From Anarhynchus alexandrinus (lineage: Eukaryota > Chordata > Aves > Charadriiformes > Charadriidae): a stretch of 64,000 bases of DNA. The stretch covers positions 285,916 to 349,915 of the forward strand of contig VUYV01000401.1 in the NCBI GenBank assembly GCA_008711295.1, read 5' to 3'. The notes beneath the pieces were generated by a model that saw only the letters and a program-made list of their open reading frames with translations, made no database searches and was not told the DNA's origin. Of the stretch, positions 1 to 64,000 are shown piece after piece (the stretch's first letter is position 1; each line of letters starts with the position of its first letter). A program made the translations under genes and the position numbers.

Positions 1-3000
1 CAGCTCTCACAGTTAGTGACACCAGTTTGCTCAAGTTTAGGGTTAATATTTTTTTTTTTTCAGGAAATCCTAAACAGATAAATATTTCATATGGCTTTAG
101 TGAGTAGGGTGTATTTTCACTGCCTTTCATTTACAACCTTCACACAAAAAAGGCACAATATTGTATTAAAAGTTTGCAAATCAATTCCAGAATAGAGCTG
201 GTACAGCTGGGTTCATTTTCTCAGTAAAAATGTGCCTATGCTGTGGTTTGCCAACGAGATCTGGCCCATGGCCCATCCCTCGCAGACTTCTTTACCAGAG
301 GCCCTTCAAACATTGCCCAGGATTGACCTGTGCAACGTATGAATTGTTTTGGCAGTCTGTGTCCTTCTTCCCTTTTCTCAAGGTGCTGCAGGGTCCTTTG
401 TGGCCATGGGGTGGGAGGCAAACTGATCAGTATCTTTATATTCAGTCATGTAACAGATAACCTACGGTGCCAAGGAAACACTTTAGGAGGGTTAGGGGAA
501 ATAGACCACTACTGCCTGGCTACGGGTACATCATGATGTCTTCTTCTATGTTAGTTCTATAATGGAAGAGATGTCCAGGTGCACAAGAACTTCCGTATGA
601 GGCCACGTTAATTGCTGTGGCTAAAGGCCGTGAGCCGCTTGTTACAGAAAGATGAAGCAGTCAACCGAGGTTCAGAGAGCAGCTACCTCACATATGATTC
701 ATATGTATTATTGCAGACCATTACACGGCTACGTTTTTCCTTATAGCTAGAATAAAAGAAGTACTGTAACGAATCAAGCTTGGACTAAGTAGTTTGGGGT
801 TACAGTTAGACCTGAGGTGTTGACTAAACATAGAACTGTAATTGATTGCTTTGAAGTTTCTTCATAAAATGCAGCTGACACATATGTATCTCAAAGGACT
901 GTTGCTCAGTTTACTTCTTGTAAATGATTAAGATTCATGAAGTAAGTCATATTATACAACGGAAGAAAACAAACTTGAAATACAGTCTTGATAATCCACA
1001 ATAAATGCATGCAAGTTTTCTGTATTTATCAGTTTATGTAAATAATGAAGTTTTGGAATAAACTGAAAATTATGCACTTGACCAGGACTTGCCACTTTTC
1101 TGGAAAACAACATCCCCTCTCAATTTTTTCTACAATACATCACACAGAATATGAACAAATATCTAAGATTTTTTAAAACAATTACTCTGGTGATATATTT
1201 TAAGTGGGAATTGTATTGATATAATATAAATTTAAAGCCTAGTGCTGAGCTTTAGAGTGTAAAACAAAGTAAGCAGCTTCCACAATAGGTTTATGAAGGC
1301 GCTACAAGTAATTAAAAAAGTAGAATTATTTTATTTGTATGTTAGGTCTAGAAATAGTTCTTTTCAACAGGACAATGGCAATTCTTACTTCTTTATGCAA
1401 ATTAACAATCATCATAAAATGTCATTATTTATTACAAAGCAATGTTTCACTGTTAAAAGTTTTGAAAATAAAAAAAATAAGGTAGTTACCAATAAATTGG
1501 TAGGGCTAGGGCGTTGGAAAATACATGCTAGAAATATTCTTTGTTTTAGTATTGGCCATATCTACAGGAAGATGTTTCATTGACCCCATACAGCATGAGA
1601 GTATAAGGATGGGTGGACCAGAACGTGCTCCCCATTACTCAGTCGTTCTCCACTTATATCTTAAGAAGAAAAATGGGACTACAGAGAAAAATGAAAAGGA
1701 TAAGAAACAAATAACCTCCCCTTCTTTCTGCTCCTAGCCGTGTCTCACACAATTTTACTGCTTGGCTACTGCTTCTGGAGCGTTTCACAAATAAAAGCTT
1801 CAGCATTGAAGTTTTGAGAACAAAGCTTAAATTTCAGCTGTAACCATACTAACTTGTTGGAAGAATGAAGAGACACAAGTAACAGGACTACATATCTGTC
1901 CCAACATCACTCAGTAAAACAAACCTTCTTCAGTACAAGTGGATGACTCATAACAAGCGTTATCTATTTTAATAGTCTTTACTACTCTCTAATAGAAGCA
2001 AGAGATTGTCTACATTTATTTCTGTAAAGGTAAAAATTAGACAACCTCATTTCAGCCATAGTACACAAAAAGAAGCTAGAATTTAATTAATTTGCTGTTC
2101 AAATAAAACGATCATAGAGAAACTTGCAACACATGGTTTCACCAGGAAGAAAAGCTGTACAGGGATGATCTCCCTTAGCGTCTTCCATCTTGCCCGTCTT
2201 CCTAAGTAACGGTGAGGTAATTTCCTACCAAAAAAAGCTGTTGTAACTGGACACAACCCTAAGCATAACACTGGAGATTGAAAACAGCTCCTTAAAGCAC
2301 ATCGCCACAAGAGTACTTGACTGGGATTTTACACTTTGAGTGGGAACCCTGCAGCTAAACAATAAGGGCTGTGGAGGTGACAAGATCCGTTTGCTGGTGA
2401 CAGAACATCATACAGGGACAAAACAAGCCAATCGAGCTCTGAAAAGAAGGAAGACAGTTATCGGAGGTATTCAGCCGGGGGAGTCAGTGCTGCAGGTTGC
2501 TGTGCTGTCCATGGCTCAAAGGGCAGCCAGGGCACACTCCTTTTGTAGGAGCGTCATGTTTCTGCGGAAACTGCCATCCTTTTACGGTTGGTGCTTGAAT
2601 CCTTTGCAAGTCTTGTTCTTGATAGTAGTGAAAGGCTCTCAGACAGCAGGACATCTGCACTGATGATCAAAATGGGGAAAACACCGAGTGACTACAAGCA
2701 GGTAAATGTGCCAACACAGCAGCTGAGGGACTAATGGCAACCCGTCAGAGCACGCATTTCTCTGTCCTTAAAACTAATAACAGCGATACAGTTTTTAATG
2801 TGTTCTTTCAGACTGACCAACAATCTGCTCTTTTTGGGTAGTACTGGAAATGGTAGACTAGAAATACATAGGAGGATTAAGATGGAAATCTTAGACTTCC
2901 ATGCACAGTAGATGAAACACCTGAATCTTTAACAACACCCATACAAGGAGTTCTCTTGCAGTCACCAGAATTCGTACTTTCCAAAACCCCTTACGGACAG

Positions 3001-5328
3001 GCAAGATTAGTATCAGATGTATGCTTCAGAAGTGGACACGCTCCTTGAAGACTTTTCATTACAAATGAACAAAAGAAGGATCAAATCTGCATGCACAGAA
3101 AATCAATTAAAAATCTCTTATTTGCAGAGGATATGGGATTCTCCTAAATAGTAAGATACACCATAACAGTCAGCGTCATAAGCAATGGAGGTTATCTCTA
3201 CCATCACACTTTATACTTAAGACTTAACTGAAACCAGAGGGGAAAAATTCAAACAATTGCAAATGTGATTTGCAAGTCTGTGAATATGATTGAATAAAAA
3301 AAGTTAACACAACATAAGAATAACTGCCAAATATCCTAATCATCAAAGCCACCAAGTATTCTGTCTTGCTTATTTCAGAGACACCCGAAATGTCTTTAAC
3401 AAGAATGGATGCAGGCTAACGACGTTATGTTAGACATGTTCAGCCACAATATAGCTACACTGATGGTGAACCAGCCTTAGTGGGACTGCTCCATCTGTGC
3501 TCTATTGATGGATCTATGCAATACCCAAGCAGTAAGAATAAGTCAGTGTTTGGAGATGCTCCAGCTTCTAGTTTTTCACCAGTGGAAGTGGAAGATGCAT
3601 GGCACACATGCACAATCTTATCAGACACCACTCCACTGCCTCAACACTGCTTCAGCAATTTAAGCTCAAAAGGAGAGCAACTCAAAACCCTCCAGATCTC
3701 GGAAAGATGAAGAGTTAAGAAATGAAGCAGCATTAATTAACTGAGTCCCAGCCTACATTAAACAAGCTTAAAACTTAATGTGCAACAACTGTGCCTACAG
3801 TGCGATCCTTATAGATACTCTGTGGATAGATTTTGGTTCTATATTAATGCTTTCATAGAAACCTGTTTAATTGGAAAAAATGCTCAACATTGCAAGAGCA
3901 GAGAAAAATTAGAGCAACAGATGTAGCTCCAACCACGGGATGCCAGGCTAGATATCCTCCCTAATTATCAAATTACATATTCAAATTTAGTACTTAAGAG
4001 TTTAATGCTTTTATGGGTAAACCTGAGAAAAAGTAATGCTGTAGAGAAAAACACAGCAGAAAACTACAAGAGCCCGCATGTCCTTTTAGTTTAAATTTAA
4101 TTTGTCAGATAGAAGTTATCTATGTACAATCAGTGTGCACTGTAACAATTCTGTCAATAAAGTCATTCAAATCTTCTAAAATATTAACTGGCTGCATAGC
4201 ACATTTGACATTATTGCCCATGTTGAAGAGGGAACACAAATGGATTTACAATAAATTTTGGCTGATTTGGATTCTGAAGTGTTCAGATATTTAACACTCC
4301 TTTAAAACCAATGCACCTGAAAAGCTTTCCAGAGCACAGTTTAGCTGGGTATTTCTTACCACTTCATTTCAAACAATCACAACACTGACAGTTTAATAGG
4401 GAAAAAAACCAAACACAAACAAAAAAATAACAAAAAAAAACACCAACAAAAAACCCCAAAACATGTATCTAAAGTATCCATAAAAAAAAGCACTAAATGG
4501 AATAAAATGTTCCCTTTCCCCATTTTTACATTCTGAACAGTGATTTCATCACGATATTTCATTAAAACATGTAAGTACATTGATTTTGATTCATACTTGT
4601 GACAAGGCCTGAGTTGGTGGGGAAAGGAACAGTCAAAAAAAGCCTGAGGGGGAAAAAAGCTCATTTAATTAATTTACAATAATTTACAGCCATTTGCTTC
4701 TGTGGTTTTTTTTTTGTTTTTATTATTATTATTTGTTTGTTTTGTAAAAAGGCATTATAACTGATCACAAACAGGAGAAATCCTGGCTATTTTACAGTTA
4801 TAGGTACAGAATTTAAATATTCAAGCTTGTGATGAAAAGCGGCAAGGTGGTCGCAGTGTACAATGTAAACAAGTAGCTTTGGAAAGTGAACAAAATCCTT
4901 GAGAGTTCTTTACTAAGAAACAAAAGAAAATAAACTCCTCATTCCTTCCTGAAATATGAGCACAGGTCAGTGTTTAGAAGTTCATTTACAAACATAATTT
5001 AAAACGTGATCAACCTAAAACCACTTTGACAAGAAGAGTTTTATAGTAAGATCCAGTCTGAAAGGGGCAGTGTTGAGGTCCCTGTAAAAGTAAACATCTT
5101 CCATTTCTTAAAAAAGAGTGCCACAGCATTTGCAGCACAGTGCAGCATAAACTTTAAATACAAAAATATTTTTCTTCTGTTGGGATAATAGACCTTGCAT
5201 CCTGGAAAGAAGTAACAATACTGCTACTGATAGAATATCCAGTCCGTATCTTTCAAGTCATGTAAGGCAATTACTGTGTTAGTTTACTGTATATGGCTAA
5301 AAGAAGGTCCAGAAAATGTCAGTCTTTG
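1..5328. other. CHD1 3' UTR and downstream flank; no other gene seen
   Basis: AT-rich sequence with short spurious reading frames only and several A/C-rich simple tracts (e.g. 4395-4460). The proximal part must be CHD1 3' UTR, but its end is not certain. No tRNA, rRNA or second protein gene was recognised. Some stretches (about 230-540 and 2300-2700) are less AT-rich but match nothing I know. Confidence 0.6.
4718..4723 (-). terminator. candidate poly(A) signal AATAAA for CHD1
   Basis: The first AATAAA on the minus strand after the stop codon that I found, about 610 nt downstream, inside an A-rich tract. ATTAAA variants occur further on at about 4392 and 4096. Which one is used cannot be told from sequence. 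Confidence 0.3.
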
Positions 5329-60272
<54,944 letters not shown>

Positions 60273-60421
60273 TGTAAATATTAAGAAGTTTAAAAGATAA
60301 ATAGTCCACTCAGGTTACAAGGTGGATATCAAGAATCCACTTCTTGGTACTCTGTATGTTTTCCAGGTGATGTGTTTGCTCTAGTGTTCTCTGCAGGTAT
60401 TCAAGATTTCTCCCAAAATAC
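60273..60421 (-). other. CHD1: CHD1 5' UTR part of the start-codon exon
   Basis: 149 nt of leader between a TTATTTTAG acceptor (AG at 60422-60423) and the ATG. It contains no upstream ATG. The acceptor implies at least one further noncoding exon upstream, most likely in the CpG island at 61.4-63.3 kb. Confidence 0.75.
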
Positions 60422-61430
60422 CTAAAATAATAAAGGAAAACATTTGACACAATTTAAAAGTATGTTTGCAACTAAAAAGATACCAAAAATAACACGTTCT
60501 TTCACTAACACTGAAAGGGGGCATCATGTTTGATGTCATGTTTTTAACTGAAAAATAGCTTTCTGTGTGTTACCTGTTCATATCTTATCATTTTATCACC
60601 ATTTCCTTGACTGAAAAAAAAAAAAAATTAACACCTTTCCTGATGACTGTGAAAACCAGAAAAAAATCTATTTAAAAGAAGAACAGATCTTTTTATTAGT
60701 TACACTTAAAAATGAAAGAACTAAATAAAATACACAAAACGCATGAAAGTAAAGACTTTTTGTTCAACTGCAGTTGGGTCCCAGCATACAAGCTACTATG
60801 CTTCTTTAGGCAAATTTTCATTGATGGTGCTATAAAAATGGAAATTTCTGCTGGACCACTAGCTGCAGAATAGGAAATGTTATGGAAATTGCATTCCCTT
60901 TAGTATTGCAGGGTGAGAAGAACAGTATACTGCATGCCTGCACTACACCTCATGGCTTAACTTTTGCCATAGTACTGACTTTAGGAAAAAGTAGATGGAA
61001 ATTTTAAAGAAAAACTGCCTGCCTGAACACATAGGTAAAAACCATAGATATTAATGCTAAGTAAAATGTATTTCATGCACAAAACATAGCGGAAGCACTT
61101 CCAGATACACACATAGTGCTTACACCCAGTTGTGGATAGAGGTGGGAAGATAAAGACGGTCCCGTTTAAAACAAGTGTCCCCACTACATCAAACCAGCAG
61201 GGCCCCACAGATGGAACGATCATTATTTCACATACAACAGCATCTTTAAATCAGATCACTGCAGTATCTGATGCAGCTAGAGAAAGTTTAGGCTCACGGT
61301 AAATGGACTGCAAGTATAAACTCACTGATAATCAGATAAAGAGCAGCGCCTCTCACAGATTTAGTGGTGTCAAAGCGATTAGGGGCTCGCCTGCTGGCTG
61401 CCTGCCTTAAGGTGCTCTCCTCTAATAAGC
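60422..61430. other. 5' UTR intron of CHD1, AT-rich part
   Basis: AT-rich sequence between the start-codon exon and the CpG island. Contains a poly-A run near 60614. I recognise no gene or mobile element. Confidence 0.5.
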
Positions 61431-63355
61431 AACAGCCCAATCCACAGCTCCTCGGGTGGTGGTGGTGGGAGGCGGGGAAGCCTCGCCCCGGGGTCGGGAA
61501 TGCCCTGCGCTCAGGCACCATCTCAGGCACCGGGGCCACTCCGGCCAGCAAACAAAGGCGATGAGGGAGGGGAAAGCGATAGGCAGGAGCCCTGCAACTC
61601 CGGAGGGGCCCCCACGCGAGGTCGGGGACCCCGCGGCGGCGGCGGAGGCGCCGGGCCGGGCGGCTCCCCGCGGCCCGACGGCCAGGCCGCGNCGCGAGGT
61701 CGGGGACCCCGCGGCGGCGTCGGAGGCGCCGAGCCGGGCGGCACCCCGCGGCCCGACGGCCAGGCCGCGCTCCGCGCCGCCCGGCAGCAGGCTCCCCGCC
61801 GCCTGCCCTCCCGGGCGGACAAACACCCGCTGGCCCCCGGGCCCGGCACCCTCTGGACTCCGGGAAACACCGCGAAGAGCGGCGAAACTTGGTCCCTGCC
61901 GCCCGCTCCCTACTCTGCGGCGATCCTGCCCCGAGCCCTGGGCCGCCCGCGCCGCGCTCCCGCGGCCTCCCACGGCCGCTCTCCCTTCTGCCCGCCCCCA
62001 GGGCGCTCCCGCGGGAGCCCGGGCCAGGGCTGCCTCCCGCCCCCGGAGACGGCCCGCCGCTAGCGGCGCGGCCTGCACAGGCGCCGCTGCCGGCCAAGGC
62101 TCCCTGGCAGCGTCTCCAAGGCCGCCGCTGTCCTCCATGCTCGCTTCCCCCGGCGCCCCCCATGGCCAGAAGAGAGACACGGCCCCTCTCCTACCTCCCG
62201 GGCGGCTCGCCACTGGCTCCCCCCGCAGGAGCCAGCGAGAGCGGCTCGACCAGGGCTGCCCGCCTCGGCCCTCGCAGCTCGCTCCCTCCCTCTCTCTCTC
62301 CCTCCCTCCCTCCCTGCGCGGAAAACGGCGAGCGGGCCCAAGAACGCAGCCCCGCGNGGGCCCCAGGCCCCATCTCCTCAGCACCGCCCGCCCCTCTCCT
62401 TCCATCTTCGGAAGCCGCACAACTCCCAGCCGGCGAAAGGGAGAGGAGCCATGGCGGGCCTCTGCCTACCTGCGTGCGCCCGGCCAGGCCTTCCCAGGGC
62501 CGCCCCGGCCCGAGTCTGCGCTACGCGCCACGGGGAGGTTCGTGCCGCAGCCCAGGGTCGGGGGCTGCTCCCGCGGCCGCGGCGGGGCCTGGGCCGCCGC
62601 TCCTCCCGCTGGCCGCCGGCTCCTCGCAGCCCCGCGCCGTGGGCTCGTTCGCCGGCTGGAACAATGGGGCCCCCGAACCGGGCAGGGAGGGGCGCAAGGG
62701 AGAACCGGGGTGGGCGCTGCGCCGCTCTGCTCCGCCACCGCTTCTCAAGTCCTACCGACCGCCGCCATCACGCTGCCGCTCCGCTCAGCCTCCCCCTCCC
62801 TCGGTCGGATGGAAACCCCGGGCGTGATGTCAGCCCTGCGCCCTGGGACCGACCGGCAGGAGGAGGAGGAGCCACGGCCGGGGGCGACGGGCAGCGCCGC
62901 CGGGCCGCCGAGGCGGGGGGTGGGGGCGGGGGGAGAAGATGGGATGGGCCGCCCGCCGCGCCGGGGGCCGGCGGGGCTGGCGACGGCGGCGGCAGCCGCC
63001 CGCCCTCCTTCCTTCCTTCCCTCCCTCGCTCCCTGCCTGCCGCACGGAAGGGGCGCGGGGGCCGGGACGGCCGCCGCTCCCGTCACCGTGTGAAGAAGGC
63101 GCAAGGCGCGGCCCGGGCCGGAGGGGCGCCATGACCCGAGCGGCGCGGCCCTGAGCCCGGCGCGGGCCGCCCCGATAGCGTTCTGCGCAGCGTGGGGTTG
63201 GTTTCTTTTGGTTGTTTTGGGGTTGGTTTTTTTTTGGTGTTCGCTGTGGGGTTTTCGGCGTAAAATCACAGCCCGGCGACGGACGCGGCCGCACTTCTTA
63301 AACTACGCAGTTACAAGTGGCAGCCAGGCGCCTGCGGGGGGGCGGGGGGCGCTGC
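61430..63355 (-). promoter_or_regulatory. CpG island, likely CHD1 promoter and noncoding first exon
   Basis: Abrupt change from AT-rich to very GC- and CpG-rich sequence upstream of the CHD1 start-codon exon, with GGGCGG/CCGCCC boxes and a CT-rich tract at 62280-62315. Two plausible minus-strand donors exist: CGCACGCAG/GTAGGC (exon edge 62470) and GGGAG/GTAGGA (exon edge 62195). Either could splice to the acceptor at 60422. The transcription start is not determinable. Long open frames here on both strands are a composition effect. Confidence 0.7.
61615..61769. repeat. 77-bp tandem duplication with an N between copies
   Basis: Copy 1 at 61615-61691 and copy 2 at 61693-61769 both start cgcgaggtcggggaccccgc and end gacggccaggccgcg. 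I count three mismatches. The separating base 61692 is N. It is either a real local duplication or an assembly artefact in a hard-to-sequence CpG island. Confidence 0.85.
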
Positions 63356-63571
63356 NNNNNNNNNNNNNNNNNNNNNNNNNNNNNNNNNNNNNNNNNNNNN
63401 NNNNNNNNNNNNNNNNNNNNNNNNNNNNNNNNNNNNNNNNNNNNNNNNNNNNNNNNNNNNNNNNNNNNNNNNNNNNNNNNNNNNNNNNNNNNNNNNNNNN
63501 NNNNNNNNNNNNNNNNNNNNNNNNNNNNNNNNNNNNNNNNNNNNNNNNNNNNNNNNNNNNNNNNNNNNNNN
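63356..63571. other. assembly gap (216 N)
   Basis: Run of N in the GC-rich island, directly followed by 14 C and 14 A. Isolated N bases also occur at 61692 and 62357. Confidence 0.99.
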
Positions 63572-64000
63572 CCCCCCCCCCCCCCAAAAAAAAAAAAAAC
63601 CCACAGAAGAAAAAAGTTATGTAAGTTGCGTATCCAAATGTTCCCAGAGTGGCAAAGGAGAGTAGTGGCGGCTGGGTGAACGTGTGCTGTAAACAAGGCA
63701 ACGCCGCAGCCGAACGCGCTGTGCTTGGAAAGAGGAAGAAACTTTACCTGCATTCTCCCATTTTGGAGGAACACAGCCGCGGTTGCGCTCTGACACGCTA
63801 AAGGAGGATTGTGGGGTCGTTACCGACCGACATCTGGCACCAGACCTGTGGACATTTATTTGTTTAGCACCCTGCAAGAGTGAAAGAGGTCATGACCAGC
63901 ATGAAAACACAGTTGGCTCACCAATGGAGGGGAGCTTGGAGGAAGCGAGTTGCTGTGTGGGTATACTAGAGGAAGGTGGTTACAGTAGCTGTCAAATCAA
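63572..64000. other. upstream flank of CHD1
   Basis: C14/A14 homopolymer, then ordinary unique sequence. A good minus-strand splice donor context (GAATGCAG/GTAAAG) sits at 63747-63748 and could end an alternative upstream exon, but nothing else supports it. No gene recognised. Confidence 0.4.

Noticed and set aside
61456..63093. Long plus-strand open frame (about 545 codons) and several overlapping long frames on both strands
   Set aside because: They lie in a CpG island with extreme GC content, where stop codons are rare. The translations are Pro/Ala/Arg/Gly-rich with no domain, cross N bases, and occur in most frames at once.
62451..63134. Divergent protein gene sharing the CpG island
   Set aside because: No recognisable plus-strand protein or splice-supported exon series; open frames are compositional.

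Overview
This is a piece of a bird genome. It is dominated by one gene on the minus strand, CHD1, which encodes chromodomain-helicase-DNA-binding protein 1, a chromatin remodelling ATPase. I could trace 36 coding exons with canonical GT/AG splice sites and compatible reading phases from the ATG at 60272 to the stop at 5329. Joined, they give 5436 nt, or 1811 residues, with no frameshift or premature stop. Evidence for a bird: CR1 retroposons with typical avian 3' ends, an avian-type retroviral LTR, and close matches to the CHD1 primer sites used for molecular sexing of birds (P2/P8, 1237L/1272H, 2550F/2718R), recognised from memory. The 2550F-2718R interval is 621 bp, which fits the Z-linked copy (CHD1Z) better than the usually shorter W-linked one, so this is probably a Z chromosome segment. 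The species cannot be told from the window.

Layout, left to right: 1-5328 is the 3' UTR and downstream flank of CHD1, with no other gene recognised. From 5329 to 41266 lie coding exons 36 to 2 in compact introns (about 0.1-2.3 kb) holding a few repeats: a short CR1 tail (18158-18228), a probable old CR1 piece (23350-23530), a CR1 piece in the 'sexing' intron (25020-25205) and a solo retroviral LTR (31917-32473). From 41267 to 60219 is a 19-kb first coding intron, which carries a decayed hAT DNA transposon (about 46640-49010) and two nearly identical 5'-truncated CR1 copies in opposite orientation (49560-50249 and 56811-57617). The ATG exon is at 60220-60421. A CpG island at about 61430-63350 is the likely promoter and noncoding first exon. 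It contains two single Ns, a 77-bp tandem duplication centred on one of them, and a 216-bp assembly gap (63356-63571).

The protein reads: Ser/Asp/Glu-rich N-terminus, tandem chromodomains, two-lobe SNF2 ATPase with intact motifs ([23 protein letters not shown]), SANT-SLIDE-like DNA-binding region, a very Lys/Glu-rich exon, the CHD1 C-terminal helical domain and an SDHR/RSP-rich tail. I see no undescribed multi-gene system. The more unusual items are the hAT fossil, the inverted CR1 pair that shares one frameshift, the 88-residue symmetric Lys/Glu exon, the CR1 that may account for the Z/W amplicon size difference, and the LTR whose poly(A) signal runs in the sense of CHD1.
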